64,000 nucleotides of DNA from Dichomitus squalens LYAD-421 SS1 (GCF_000275845.1 NW_006766940.1:52773-116772); one strand, 5' to 3'; shown: positions 24,801 to 38,858, counted from the stretch's first letter. Notes: generated from the letters alone by a model not told the origin. Translations and numbers: made by a program.

Positions 24801-27800
24801 AAGCCGATAGTGTAAGTACTCCGCCGTTAGACGCCTCTCTAGACATCTTAGACGTCAAGGCTGATATACTTTCCTGATTCGCCAAAGTCGCTTGTCTGAT
24901 TACGCGTCCGTGAGGTACTCGCGTCTCCTTCCCTCGCCGAGTTCCCTGTTCAATCCGACAATTTCCCCGTCGCGCCATGCTATGGGTGACTGGTATCCGA
25001 ACCGTGTAGACGAGGCCATAGAACACGCCCAGACAAGGGCCACAATCCTCGCTATCAGCGCAATCTAGTGTTTCAGCGACTGTATGTGTCTCGAAACGGG
25101 TTCTGCCGTCGTGCCGTGACCGCCATCCCGCCTCTCGCCCGCTCGTCCGCAGCCCGACGGGTTCTTTTCTGTCAACACGTCGCGCCTTACGGCAGACGTG
25201 CGGCGGCGAGGCGTAGCGCCCTCCTCGCCACGTAGGCTTGACCCAATATGGGTGCGGGATTGCACCCGCGCCGCACGCCGAACTTGGAGCTTGGAGGGCA
25301 GCCACATCTGACAGATCAGGAGTCTGAATCGTGTCCATCTGCACAAGTTCGCGGTCTCGCTGTCTGACACGCTCCCGCTGTGCCGCATCTGCACCTAATC
25401 TACGCATTCCCAATTTAATGTGCCGGGCATCTGTGTTTAGCTCACCTGCGGCCTCGACCTCCGGACGCTGGATATCCCCACTCTCCCTGTACGGTATAGT
25501 TGCGAATATCCTTCCACCGTCATTGTGGATTAATGCGGGCCACATTGAAGGGGCGGCCGTTACGACGGCACTCGACATAAGTACGCCATCGTGCTGTTCG
25601 TCCACTTCATCTGAGCGAGCCGCTCATGCCCTATCGGCACGCTGTGCGGGGCTTGCGGCGCGCCTATCCCATCAGTACGGCGCACTGAACATGGTGCTTC
25701 GCTGTTGTATTAGCTAACGCTAAGTAACCCGTGCTTTCTTGGGATTCCATCTACGCCTTCGGTGTGATTGCATTTCGATACCCATCCTCGATGCCGATTT
25801 TGATTTCCAGAAAAACAAGCCCCGACGTGCCAGCTTGCCTCCCTCCTGGCCTCCACTGAGGCTTCTCGCGCTCTCGTGCGTCAAGGTGGCGGCGATAGGA
25901 GGGCATCCGCTTCCGTCGCAGGACCCTTGGCAGCTCTGCTTCTCGTACGCACCACCCGTCGAACACGGCCGCGGCATGGGGGACATCGTGCTCTTTGGTG
26001 CAGACATCTGTGTTGACTGTCTGTGACATATGACATATGCGTAACGGCATGCGGGACGACGTGCCCCGGGAACGTGGGCGCTAGCAAGTACACAGATAAT
26101 GTCATTGGATGCCTTGCGGGTCTGATTGCAGCAATACCATTCGTTCGCTGGTCAGCGATGGCCGCCGAGCGGCGTCGACGACGAATGGGAGGGCTCGGCA
26201 CCTGACGTGCGATAGAGTCGAATTTTGTAGGCCCGCGCACTGTCTCATACATGGCGCACCAGCCCTATTTGTTACGTGTTCACCGCAGGTACCCTCATCA
26301 CGAGTAATAAGATGGTGATATATCACCCAGTACTATCGCCCGCTCATTCCATGTTGCGGTAAATACCCGTGTGCGCGAGGTGGCTAATTAGGGAAGGCGG
26401 GAGCACCAGTGAAAGGCTCACAGACGCTCAACTGGGAGGCCAATCGGTGAAACCTGCTGCGGACGCGGCGATTGGCTGGACCAAGGCTCTCAGCCAGCGC
26501 ATGACGTCCGCTGGCCAATGGGAGGCGATCATGCGCTCTGCCGCGGCCCATTGTCGACGTCCTTTCCGCTTCGTCCCGACCTGCTCCTGATTTACGATTC
26601 GCGCGCATCTGCATCTCGCTAGCTCTCCGAGCATCAATACTTGGATATCATCTGGACACAGCGACATACTCACAAGCGACGCACGACTCCAATGCGTGGC
26701 GCGGCGTCCGTGGTGATAGGTATGTTGTGGAGAAATGGGAAGGTGCGTAACGTTAGCTGGACACGCGTACCGTTTTAGTTCTTGCTCTCCTTCCACGCCC
26801 CGAACTCAATCAAATTGAGGGCGGGTGCGGGAAGAACCAGACATGTGTCGTGTTCGCCGAGCGGGTGCGAAGCCTCTCCTTGGCGTGCAGCATCCGGCCA
26901 ATGGGCAGCGCACTTCCCGCTTGCAGTTGCTTTCCACGCCCCGCTGGTCCACCATCATGAAGAGAAAATGAGGCTGCGGATGGTATGTGTGGCAGCTCGC
27001 ATCACGATCCCAGCCCCCCAAGAGCGCACACCGATCGGCCACAGCACTATTGTCTAGATCCCATTTGCTCATGAGCTGCTTCGTACGCTTACTTCATAGG
27101 TGTCAGGTCCGCGAAAGAAGCTTGTGAGTCATGGTCAGATGTTCGAGTTCATTGAGGGCGTCAGCGACGGGGCGAGCCTCTGTACTCCCCATACACGCTG
27201 TGGCAGCGAACTGCCTATATGCGCCCAGAATCGAACGTACTGGTCATGGGGACCTGTCCTAGATCACTTTGCGCACTGGGCGCCTCCGGTCGAAACGATT
27301 CCTACCTCGATCACTGGAGATGAGACCCTGAAGAAGGATGTCCTCCCGTAATCCTTACGGTACGACGCCCGATCGTGCTCGTGCGGGACAGACGATAGGC
27401 TGCACCGTACTCGCTCCCGCCGGGAGAGTGGGAGAAGTTTCACGCAGCCTGTCTGGTATGGCACCTACGCATGATAGATACGTCATGGGTCTCGTTCTTC
27501 GTGCGTGCTCGCGATGCGAAGTCGACCATCGATGCTTCGACAGCCGGCCATTCAGGTTATGAGGTGCGAGTTGGCGATGCGCCGGTGCTCAACAGCGCAA
27601 TGCGAGATGCATGCAATACGCTAGACGGGGCTAGCGCGTTTAGGTTGTCCCAATACGGCTCTCGTCCGCGATTCTCATGTCTATGGTCTTGGTACTCGCG
27701 GGATCCTGTTATGTGCTATGTGCAAGGAGTCGCGTCACGGCCCTCTGCACGTTGCGCACCGTTACCGGGTCTCGGGCTCTCATACGGTATCATGACTCGC

Positions 27801-29557
27801 GCTGGCCGGTTACTCAGTCTCCTCGTGAGCCTGCCGATCAGGTGGCGCAAGCGCGGAGGATTAGACCGCTCCGGGTGTGCGCCACCGCTCTACGGTCTTC
27901 AAGAGTCGGGGCATGTCGATATCCGTTCTGGGCTGTGTCCCGCTGTGCACCCGCGTCGCGCGCGGTGGCATTCCCAGATTGCCTCATCCACGCGGGCAGC
28001 GGCGGCGAGTGTGCGTGAGAGTTGGGAGGGGCGACCGAGTTGAGATGCGCACTTGCAGTCTGCAGGGTGCGAATCGTTTTGAGATCGCGAAGGCGCGATC
28101 TGGCGGCGGACAGACGATCTGGGAAAACGATTGGAGCAGAGCAAGATTCTGCGGCCGCGGGAAATCAGGCGTCTAGATTTGGGGCTGCACCAGCGCAAAC
28201 GGGAACGAGAGCTCGCCTCAGGCGCGGAATCCAAGGCCCCCACCGTTAACTGGCGGCGGCCGTTGGCGCGGGGCGGGATCGCCATCAGATGCGATGCGGG
28301 AGAACGGTAGCACGCGTGCTACCACTTGCCATCCAGCGCGGGATCCGAACGAATGAGAGCGGCGCCGAGGAGAACGAGACGAGCGGACCACGGGCGTCTG
28401 CTCATGGCAGGCGGACTGCTTCCTTGGACTGGGGTGATTCTGCCAACGAGGACGGCAGGCGAATGGCAGCTGAGCATGGCCATGGCGGTGTCGCGCGCAG
28501 CCGCTCGCGCGACGTGCGTTCCATTCGCGATGGCCCGCTGAGGTTGGCAGGATAAGGGATCGAAAGGCGACCCCGTTATCCTTGTGCGTAACCCCGCCCG
28601 CCAGCAGCCGGGACACGGCGTCTCGAGTTGGGGACAAGACGCTGTTTCGTTGAGGAGCGTGAGGGCTTAGCTAACCCTGCGGGATCGTCGACTTGTATGA
28701 TTCTCTCCGGTCGCACGAACGTAGGGTCCGACGGAGCTCACGAACCGCCACCTACTAACTTCATTGTGCTAGTCTCTGAGCTCATCCACGGCCACCAGCA
28801 TCGCGAGATGCATCCAGATAGCCGTGCCCGAGAGCGTGGGCATGCGAATGGATTACGCCAACGGGTGACGGCTCGGCTCGAATCCGCACTCTGCTTGCAC
28901 CTGGCAGTTAGGTCCCCGGTCTGCGCGCACCGACTTGGACTCGGGTTCCGATACGGATGCGGAAATTCGCCGTAGAAGGGCGCGCGACTTCGAATCCAAA
29001 ACCTGCGCCTCCGGTCACTATTCGCGTCTCGGACGTCACTCTCGCCGCGACCCGCCTGCTTCTGCTCGGAGCCCCGCCGAACACGGCGGGCACATGCCTC
29101 CCGTCGGCCGCGCACGGGCGACCGGGACGGGGCCAGGGCGGACAGCCTCCTGCGGCGGGCGTAGGTCGGGCGAGGCTGCGAAGAGAGGCTGCTGGGGAGT
29201 CCGCGGCGGGAGCACTCGCCGCTGCGAGTAAGGCTCTGGTTCTCGCTGGGAGACCGGGGGATTGGGTTGTCTCTTCTCAGCGTCGGCTGTTGGCTCAGAT
29301 TGGGTGCTGGTTCGAATTCCTCGGGAAGTGCCATGTCGAGCGATATTCCTTTCTGGCGGGCTTCTAGCGGGCGGCTCTGTGGACGTGAGCGACCCTTTAA
29401 TTAGAGTGACCCGAATGGCTGGGACGCCTCGCACCGGAGATCTTGATTCACAGGGCGTCTATCTGGCCAGGCCGGCGTCTGCGCGAATCTCAATCCAAAG
29501 TCCACCACCTCCGAGCCATTCGCTCACCCTCAACCTCCTGCACGCTCCCTGTTCGCA
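21851..29557. other. Gene-poor block, part 2
   Basis: Nearly 8 kb without a supportable gene. The longest open frame (25605-24799, minus, 268 codons) is rich in Arg and Ala, has no recognisable motif and sits in a GC-rich patch where the other strand is open too. A 51-codon plus-strand frame at about 21870-22037 contains HTPIEVWDFI, reminiscent of the start of a fungal F-box, but it is isolated. Four CCAAT/ATTGG motifs lie within 26430-26910. The last kilobase is GC-rich and is probably the upstream region of the TEA gene. Confidence 0.45.
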
Positions 29558-29632
29558 TATATAACCTCCCCTCCCTCCATCCGTCCTTCCCCGCCGCCCC
29601 GCTCCGCCCCCTCCCCCTCCCCTCCGCCGCCG
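29558..29632 (+). promoter_or_regulatory. TATA box and pyrimidine-rich leader of the TEA gene
   Basis: TATATAA at 29558-29564 is followed by an almost uninterrupted CT stretch (29565-29632) and then, 28 bp later, the ATG at 29660. This arrangement is typical of strongly used fungal core promoters with a CT-rich transcription start region. The assignment rests on sequence and position. Confidence 0.6.
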
Positions 29633-29659
29633 CATACAAGCACGCGCACATTCTCTGCC

Positions 29660-31677
29660 ATGGCTCCCAATCACCGCGACAACCTCGCCCAGCATATGCA
29701 CATCTCCTCCGCGGAAGACCTCTCCTACTCTGTCTCCCCCTCATCCGGTATCAATGATACCATTCAGACTATTGTTACCGGCCGCAAGTGCTGGAAGACG
29801 ATGAAGGGCAAGGGCGAGGTCGTCTGGCCTCCATATCTAGAGGCCGCGCTCGTCGAAGGTGTGTTGCGTTCGTTTTTGCACAAACTCTATCTCCGAGCGG
29901 CATTCTGCTCGCTATATGCGCCTTCTGCCGCTTAGAAGCGCCTCTCTTCACCTGCAATACTGACTATATGCGCGCATTCCTTAGGGCTAGAGAAGTACCA
30001 GCCCGTCGAGTCGCGAACATCCCGGTCTTTCGGCCGGTTCCCGATGCGGAACAAGTTCATCTCGGACTACATCTTCCAGGTCACGGGAAAGCGCAGGACT
30101 CCCAAGCAAGTCGGCTCTCGTCTTCAGCAGCTCCGTGACACCGCAGAGGGCAAACGCAGTATGTTCTCCGATGAAATTCTATGATTCGAATTTTCTGACT
30201 GACCATCATTGTTATCGCGCGCCGTACCTCGCGCTGGAAAAGTCCTCCAGCAATTGTCCAGCAGGCACATGGCCATGATGCAGCCCAAGTCCGCGCAGAG
30301 CCAATCGCGCCCCGATGCGGCAGACACCCGGCCGTCCACCGCGGGTAGCTCATCTTCGGCTTCTGCCTCTTCTAGCCCCACGGGTTCGTCGAGCACGCCT
30401 CCTGCGCGTGTTCCCACGAGCTATGTCTGCATTGACGTCCTCCCTGACCCCGGAACACCCCCCCTGCGCCTCCCCTCTCTTTCTTTCGCCTCGTCCCCTC
30501 TCTCCCCCGGCGCGCAGCCTTCATCCGCAATCGCAAGCTTCGTTCCCACCCCTGGCTCCCCCACCTCTCCCAACTCCGGGATGGGTCTTGGACTCAACTC
30601 CTCTGGCCCTCGCGTCCTCCGGCAAATCGATCCGGCGGTGACGTTTATGTCCCGCGCGGCTCTTCAGGCATACTCGAGCTTCAAGGTTACAAAGGCAGGC
30701 TACGCGCCAGGCCAGGCGCCGATTCATACCGAGCGGACGGAGCTCGAGCTTCTCTCGAGCAGCTGTATGCCGATGCCCCAGTGGTCCAGCGAGATAGAGT
30801 GCACGTTCCTATACCGCACGCGGTTCATCCCCCGCTTCTGGGACTCCCTCTGCAGGGCCGCAGGTGAGTGTATGCGCATAGATGAACATTTTTCGCGCCT
30901 ACATTGTTTATTGACACCTTTCGCGCCCGATGTAGACCCGTCGGTGTACACCGTCCACCAGGAGATCGTTCGCAGTGGGGCCGCAGATGCCGACCAACAC
31001 GCGCCCGAGGACGTCCTTCTCTCGATCGTGTACCAGTTCAACAACGTCACCCACACGCCACCGCTCTCGCCCGACAGCCCCACCTTCTCCAGCGACGCGA
31101 GCCGCCCGGGTACGGCTGGCAGCCACTTCTCGAGCGGGAGCACTGTGAGTGACACCCCTCGCCCACCCCACCTGGCCAGATATGGACTCCAAATGCTGAT
31201 TCCCGGCCGCGATTGTTTGCCTGCTCTCTAGCCCGAGTTTGGTGCCGAGCTCGACGACATGATGATGTTTAACAGCTCGCTCGACGTGCCGCATCTGCCG
31301 CATTCTATGCATGGCTCCTTCTCGTCTTCGCATCCTGCGCATGGCGCCATCGATGTCAAGACCCCCGCGCTTATTCATGCCGACGAGGATGCGTACGCGA
31401 GCCTGCCGCCCACCCCGACGTCGCCTTTCGATCTCCCCCCGCCGGGTCATGGCTGGGCCAGCCACCAGCAGCACCAGTCTCTCGCCCCTCCTGCGCAGGA
31501 TTGCGGAAGGGGGATGTACGGCATGGCCAATGGGATGGGTCCTACGATGGGAGGCGACATTGCCATCGCGGGCCCGGGACAGTACATGAACGTGAGTGAT
31601 CGGATGGTCAATGCATGTGACGTTGCGGCCTGATCTATGCGCGTCGATAGAACTTCATGAGCCCTTACGGTATGTGA
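29660..31677 (+). CDS. TEA/ATTS-domain transcription factor (AbaA/TEC1 class)
   Basis: A sequence-specific nuclear regulator of the family that includes AbaA of Aspergillus (conidiophore development) and yeast TEC1 (filamentation). Six exons join in frame: 29660-29858, 29985-30158, 30243-30863, 30936-31144, 31232-31591 and 31651-31677, giving about 529 residues. The TEA domain spans roughly residues 41-122: GRKCWKTMKGKGEVVWPPYL opens helix 1, with EAALVEGLEKYQP formed across intron 1. The recognition end reads FPMRNKFISDYIFQVTGK then RRTPKQVGSRLQQLRD. A Ser/Pro/Thr-rich linker follows, then a central region with a compact fold-like stretch (IECTFLYRTRFIPRFWDSLC), which may be a cofactor-binding domain. 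The tail is rich in His, Met, Pro and Gly. The final exon encodes only nine residues (NFMSPYGM and neighbours), so the 3' end is the least certain part. The target genes in basidiomycetes are unknown to me. Confidence 0.92.
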
Positions 31678-34600
31678 GGAGGTGCCTTACGAGCCTCCCT
31701 TGGGCGCGGAGACCTCCGCCTTGGGCCCGGTCACGCCAGACTTGAATGGACCGAAGGCAATGCTCCTCGCTATCAGCGCCGCGCCCTTTGAGACCTCTTC
31801 CCTTGAGCATGGGCGGCGCATATACCCTGTATGCCGCTTCATGTGCGCACCCCGGGCGCATCGCTTTGCTTTCTTGGACGGAGACTCGGACGTTGGCATG
31901 TTAAATGGAATGGATGTCGAACGTGGATCGTGGATCTTGGACTGTACCGCCATATCAAGCTGCCGTTGGACGTGCTTCTTCCGTCTTCTCGGACTCTTCC
32001 CCTCTCCCTCGATCCATCGACTCCCGCGAGCACTCGCCCCTCAGCGTCCGGGTATGCTTCGGCGTTAACCCTCTCTACTGCTTCTGTGCCCGCCACCATC
32101 TTCGGACACTTCCTTCCCACCTGCGCGTCCGCCCGCCTCCAGTCCACAGTCGTCCCAGTTTGGTTGTTGTGACTGCACTCCTAGCCGCGCTGCTTCTGTA
32201 ATGTGCCCATTGCCGCTCGTTCGTCCCCAGCTCCGCGTCCATGCCGTCCAAGTCTTCTGCCGCTCGTTGTCGTCTCGCTCGCCGTATCGCTCCCGCCATC
32301 CTCCGTTCGTGGTTCCCCTTGTATCGCCAAACCGACGCGTCGGTCTTTCGCATCGTCATACATGCGTTCCCGTCATCTGCTTATGTGGCTTCTGCGTCGC
32401 TCGTTTGCTTGTCATTGCTCCCCTTGACCTTAATGTTCCCGTCCCTGCTGAGCTTTAAAGGTTTGCGTTATATCCGGACTTGTCCACATATGTTATCCTG
32501 TTGCATAACCACATCGCCATCTCCACGTTGTTTTACTAGTCTTAGTGCTCGCGCCTGCATACTAATTGTACGCTCGTCTTGGTCGCCGTCAACTCTGCTT
32601 CTTTCCAACCATGCATCTCTTCATCATCGCATACCACTTCACTCCCATCTACTACTATATGATCGTGTTTACCACCACCTCCATCATCGACTACAGCACG
32701 CTCTTACTTACATCTTACCCTTGTCTCACTTCTTACATGTTCTTAAAGGCTCAGCGCACCGTTGCTATTCACCGTAGCGTATCATTCGTCCTTCCAATTA
32801 GCATCTGGCTCCCCCCCCATACCCACTTTCGTATTCAACCATTAGTCGTCGCAGTTACCAGTAATCGGACAATGCGAAGCTTGAAGCTCTGCGAGTATCT
32901 CAGGGTAGATGTGTGTAAGATTAGTCTATTGTATATAGCCGTTGCCCAAGTAACCCTGGTTGTTGTCGTCAATTGTGTTGTCGACTGAATGGGACACTGT
33001 TTGCGCCTGCCTCCCGCGATCTGGTTCGGCATGGGCCTCATCAGATGCGAGTGGAGATGGGGAGTGTGGTCATCGGGCTGCCGCCTCCGACGAATGGGGA
33101 TGGTGATCTGATGGTAGATGCGAGTCCCCGAAAGCGTATGGATTGCGAACCGTGGGACTCATGCTCGCAACGATGTTTTTATGCTCTAGAACCCGAACGT
33201 CCACGGGTCCCCGTGTCCGTACCCTAGTTCTAGTTCCTAGCTTCATTCTCCCAACGCTAGCTTGAGCTTGAGTGACAATGAATCGCCACTCGTAGATCGG
33301 TGGGGCGCGGACCGCAGGGTCACGGACGCAGCCAGCGGATCACGAAAGAAGCCTTGCTGGGGAGTCGGCTGAGGCAGCGTTCTCACACTGCACGCAGGAG
33401 GTTTAGACTGTCCGCTCGCTGTCTGATCGGGCTGGCTGTTTCTTGCCGAGAGATTGCGAGATCTGCACAGCGGGCAGACTTGCTCGCTCGCGTATCACGA
33501 TGAGGGTGCGCATGATCGATATCAGGGTGGAAGATTGGAAGATCTCACGCGAGGTAAGTACCCTCACGATTTCGTCGTGTACGCGTGCACCAGGTTCGCG
33601 GGCAGGTCAATGCATGGGTCTACCGGTGCGCCTCCTCCAAGGGTACTTGGTTAGTAGTAGATTGTAGCAGAATGAGTGGTAGAGGGCCCCGATCGCTCAC
33701 GAAACCCAGCTGGATATCGAGCCAACATACAAAGTATATCAACACAGCTAGCGCCGGCTACAGCAGCCGACCTGGAGCGGCTACAGTTCAGCCTTAGGAG
33801 GCTTCAGGGCCGCATCATCGCACGTCCATCGTCATGATCGCGAGGACTGTCGCCAGTGCGCCATGGAGGAGCCTTGTTCGCGACCGCCGGCGCGTTGTCA
33901 CAGTAAGGGCCTGTTGAAAGCGAACGGTAGGTGAACGGTGATCCCAGACGGGGGCAACAGACTATGCATTATCGTAAGTGATTTCGTAAGTCGACGCCAA
34001 CTCCGAAAATGAAAGTACCCGCTCATCAGGTCTCAGGTTAGGCCCAGATCTGATGCACAATATCGACTATGAAGTCTTGCAAAGGAGTTGTGAGTGTGGT
34101 GGAGGGGCCTATAATTGTGCGCACGCAGGAGCTCGCTACCGCCCGCCGCCCTGAGCGAATATTGGGTTTTTGTCTCTCTTGATTTTTGTACCGTTCGCAA
34201 GAGGCGAGAGACGAGGCATAGATCGCTCGGCTTACTCCGCCTGTGCTATCGGACGTTAGAGTGATCGTCGCAAAGGTGGGCAGCAGGTGTCAAAGTCACC
34301 GCTCGTGCCGTCATGACGGCGGACAGTCCGCGGACATGGTTCCGCATGTAGCAGCCTGGGCGCATTGAAAGTCAACTGGTGCCAACGGGGAACAAAGCGA
34401 GGGGCGTGTATACTGCGCCGTGAGCTTGAGCGGCCCTCGTTGAGAGTCATGGCATCCGAGGATCGCACCGTAGTCAGGCACGCCGACTGAGCTCATCAAC
34501 GCTTAGGCGAGTATCGGGAGACAGTGAGAAATCACACACAGTGCGGGAAACGAAGTGTCAGTTTCTCCGAGCAACCTTCGCTCTCGCTCCTCCGGTGAAT

Positions 34601-37600
34601 AGGTGAGTTCTCGAGAAGCCGGGTAGCTACAGGCTGCAAGATTCATACCCTGGAGGGTGGACACATGAGAACGCGCGAATGCGGGTGCGGACCGCAGAGA
34701 GCCCAGAGCGTGGGGGAAGCGGGATGCCGTCCTACGTCAGGAGCACGGTAGAAGAGGACACATAAGGAGAGTCATGCTGGCCAACAATGGCGTGACAGTC
34801 CGCAAAGCAGGCTGCCGAGCTAGACGGGAAATCTGGGTACACACGGGGAGGGCGATCTGGCTTTGGCTCAAGCTTTCGTAATTGTGGCCACACTACAGAA
34901 TATCATGACACGCCGCCGCCGCAAGCCGAACCATAGTCGTCTATATATGTACGAGGTTCTGGAAACACACCTCTATGAAGCCAAGAGACCGTCGCTCCGA
35001 GGTCCGTGACGTGCGAAGCTTGAGCGGACTGTGCCGTGCCACACATTGAGAGGACCAAAGCGGCCGGTAGAGGTTGGGATATGATTGTTGTACGGTCAGC
35101 AAATAGCGAGGACAGCGAGGAGCAAACCGCTGGCGCACAAGCAACCTCGGTCGCTGGCATCGGAAATGGTGATAAACCGTCTCCGAGTAGCCCAAGATTC
35201 GACCCGGAATACGCGACTGGAAATCAGATGGAAGAGCCAGTCAGAGACCATAACTGTAACCGGAAACTCCAGCAGTGGAAGGGGAGAGAGCGGGTGCGAG
35301 CAGCAGCAGGGGTCGACGCCCACATCATCGGTAGTGGGGAACAAGACGCTTCAGCCGACCAGCGTGACTTGTGATCCAATTTCTCGAGAGGACGAAAGCG
35401 TGCGCCAGGACGCACGATGCGCAAAAGCGGAGGCTCCGCACTCGCATGAGCGCAACTCAAATACTGCACGCAGCAGATTCAAAGAAGGCCGCGGATGCAG
35501 TTGGCGATCCGCGGGGATTATGCGCCAGAGGTGTTGCCACTTGCCGCGAATGCTCGTGGCATGCTCAAACGCAAACCATAGATAAGGATTTGAAGCGTGT
35601 CGTATGGTGTCGGATTGAGGCTTTACTTCTCCGAGCTCGTGATAGGGTTAGCATTTGTCGTTTCTTGGATTCGTGAGCGGGTGACAAGGAACGGTGCTAG
35701 CGAAACTTGAACCAAGAAGGGTCGGCAGAAGCTTTGTTTGTTCGCGGGCACCGTAGAACCGCCAATCTGGGAAGAGGGAAGTGCAGCGGTTGTGGACGGT
35801 TGGAGTGGTAAACCAGTAGACCAGTACCACAGGAGGAGAGGTGGCCCTGGGTGAACATCAGCATGCAGGGAAGGCGCATGGCCTCCACAGCAACAAGCAG
35901 GAGGCGACTGATCGATGAGAAGGTAGTGCGGGGCCAGTGACACCAAAGTTGTGCTGATGAGGCAGGCCAGACAGCAGCACCACTGAGACCTCCAAGTATC
36001 CAAACATCTGACTGCTCGAGTGCTGAAAGCAGGAGGTGCTCCGGTGAGAGCCCTTGATGAGAACCACTGGTCACGTCCTTGCGTCCGAGCCATCGAGTGC
36101 CGAATAGCGACGGTAACAAGCGCCACAGATACGTGCCTCCAAGACGAGCACTGGGTCACGCGTCCATGCTGCGCGCGGCGGGTACCGTGCTGGCAACCAT
36201 GCGGCGTGGAGCGAAGTGCACGAGTTGGCAGTTATTCTGTCATCATGCCTGTCAGGGAAAGTGCGAGCCCAACACACTTGTCCCGACAAGTCTCGTAATG
36301 ACAGCGAGTGGCATTGGTGGATGTTCACCTGCGCGGGGCCTGTTGGGCGTTGGCCGACGTGATGCATGGGCGGAGGAGATGCACTGTCATCGTTGGCCTA
36401 TGCAACGGGCTCGACGCAACTCCCGAGCTAACGAGCGGCACGAGAACGAGCGAGCCGCATACTCTTTGTTTCTCGACCATGGGTGACATGCAGAAAGCCA
36501 GGATGGAGGGGGTCCCACTGTAAGCCGAGGGCATCGGGGTAAAACGGGTCGAATTCGGAGTGCGTAGTGCGTTCTAGCCAGCGCGTGGTCGTCTTCGTGC
36601 GCCATAAGTAACGAAGCGTCCTATTGTGGTGACCTTTGAACAGGATCAATGTCCCGTTGGTGCTTCAGAACGCATGGCATCTTCAATTGCTGCGCCTTGT
36701 CCTTGATCCTGATGTGGCTGGTGGATGCGGAGCAATGGTCAGATCGCGCCACGGAGAGCGCTTTCGAGAGCCATCCCGGAGGGTAATAGGACGAGCCTCG
36801 AGAGACGAGAAGAAGAATCTCATGAGTGGAAAAGTCGGATTTGGATAGATTGGGCGTCCGCAACAAGCCGGTGGATGTGCGCTTGACATATCCTGCTTCT
36901 CAAGACTATCTATGACACCGTGAGCGGCCGAACGGGACTCGCCAACGTTTCGGGGTGGATCTTTGACAAACGATGCCTGACGGTGGGTAGATAGGATGTC
37001 TGTCTGTAAGGCCCAAGAGAAAGGACGCACTCCGCTTCGTATTATCCGGTTGCTACCGACATGAACGCGAGAATTGGAATCCTCGAAGGCGACCAGCGCA
37101 TTGCGCACACGGAGCACCATTGGAGTTTCGACCCCCCTTCGGGTGTTCATAGGGCAGTGGTGCACTGTCAAGGTGGAGGCAATGAAGGACCGAGGGCTGG
37201 ACAGTGAAACGCAAGGGTTTTCTGTCTTCTCCCGTGAACTTCTTTGCATTGAGCGCCCCTCAACCGACCGCCCGCTCGGTCCTGAAGGGCCTGACATAGG
37301 CTTCTGGAAAGTCAATCTCTCCCACCGTCCAGAGCGACCGCCGAAGGAACGAGGTGTGCCTGCCGTCACGCACGAGTCCGCGATCCACCACGCGACTCAT
37401 ATTTGACGGGTCGAACGGAGCGACGCTGAGTAGATTCGGTAGCATGGGAACCTCAAGCTGAGCACGCCGACATCGCACCAGAGGCGAGCAAACGAAGCGC
37501 ACGATCACTGGGGTCATGCCGGTCCCCAGACAAGAACAAGGCCACGGCTCTGTCCTACTCACGATCATTGAAACGCTCTACCACGGCGTGCTCATATACC

Positions 37601-38858
37601 AGCCTGCTGGCACAAGCGTTTCAGCGCTACAGCATCGGCGCGTGTCTCACTGGCCCTTTTTGCGTATGTGCGTCACGAAGCAGAAAAAACAAGACTCGCC
37701 TGCGCATCATGAACCTTCTATCCCCATCTCCAACTTAATCGCGGACATTCCCACATCCATCAGACAGGATCCAGTATTCTGAAGTCGGTGAGATCACGGA
37801 AATCATGTGGACAGGCCTTGTGTACGCGCCGTATATGAGCGGTCTCTGCCGGGCCACGGTGCACCGCAAGTCAAGGCACGGGAACACGTCAATAGAAGCA
37901 GCCTTCATGAGTTTGCAGACTCGGGCGTACGATGTAGGGTACATTGGATTGATGGTACGAGGCCTCGCGAGCATGATGCAGCCCGTGAGATCACCGCCCG
38001 CTTGCTCAGTGAGACTATGTGAATACAAGTCAAGCAGCCAATAAACGTGTAGCACATATCCCTGCCTAAGACACATCATGGTGTCAATAGAAAGAATGCA
38101 TGGGCGACTCACCTTGCCTGGATGTATACATACTTCCACTGAACCCGTTCACGTTCACGTTCCTCGCCTCTGCATCTCTCCTTGGAATGCTCGATTTGGA
38201 TTCTTGAGGAAGACGCGATAGCGACGTTACAGACTGAGGAGGGCTGAAGGTGGTGCGTAGTCAAGAGAGACGGCGATGTCTTGCCAATTTTGAAACAAGG
38301 CCAACGGGAACGGGAGACAGTCACGTGAGACGCCTTTCCAAGAAAATTGGTCGAAGTTGAAGGCACGGATAGTAACATGCGTGCAACCACTACCCCTTTA
38401 CACACGAATACTTCCAGGTACAGTCAAAGAAAGCACTAGTATACTCCATGTTGCCAATGTCTTATCGCCCTCCAGCACTAGAAGTGATGTTCAGGATCAA
38501 ACCATGCCGCGAAGTCTCCTTCGAAATTCAGGCTGAGCTCGTCGTCCTTACAATCCAACATTGGCCACACAGGGCGGTAGAATCGCCAGCTGAACCCGGA
38601 TAGTTGCGTCTGTCAGGGGTGGTGACGACGACGCTGAGATGCCACGAGATATGGAACTCAGCTCGTTGAAACTTGGAATGGATATGTGCTTTGACTCCCC
38701 CCCCCTTTCCCTTTGAGTGGGTTCTCCGAAAACACGAGGACGACGTGGAGTGCTCTCAAGCCTTGTGGTAGTGGGAGAAGCGAAAGGCAAATGTTCTCCT
38801 ATGCCGCCTGCGTTAGTAGATGCGAATCTAGACATTCCCGTCACGCTCACAGATACTG
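31678..38858. other. Gene-poor region downstream of the TEA gene
   Basis: About 7 kb. The first 1.2 kb is TC-rich and probably holds the 3' untranslated region and terminator of the TEA gene. Open frames at 36159-35623 and 37369-36683 (minus, 178 and 228 codons) have no recognisable family, no introns and competing frames on the other strand, so I do not call them genes. A run of nine C lies near 38698-38706. Confidence 0.45.

Noticed and set aside
24799..25605. 268-codon minus-strand open frame in the gene desert
   Set aside because: No motif, no introns, no neighbouring exons, and the opposite strand is open over much of the same stretch. Composition alone can explain it.
26430..26910. Cluster of four CCAAT/ATTGG motifs suggesting a promoter
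   Set aside because: No gene begins within reach on either strand, and the motif is short enough to recur by chance in this composition.
36683..37369. 228-codon minus-strand open frame
   Set aside because: No recognisable domain, unusual residue make-up, no splice structure in a genome where nearly every gene has introns, and a competing plus-strand frame.
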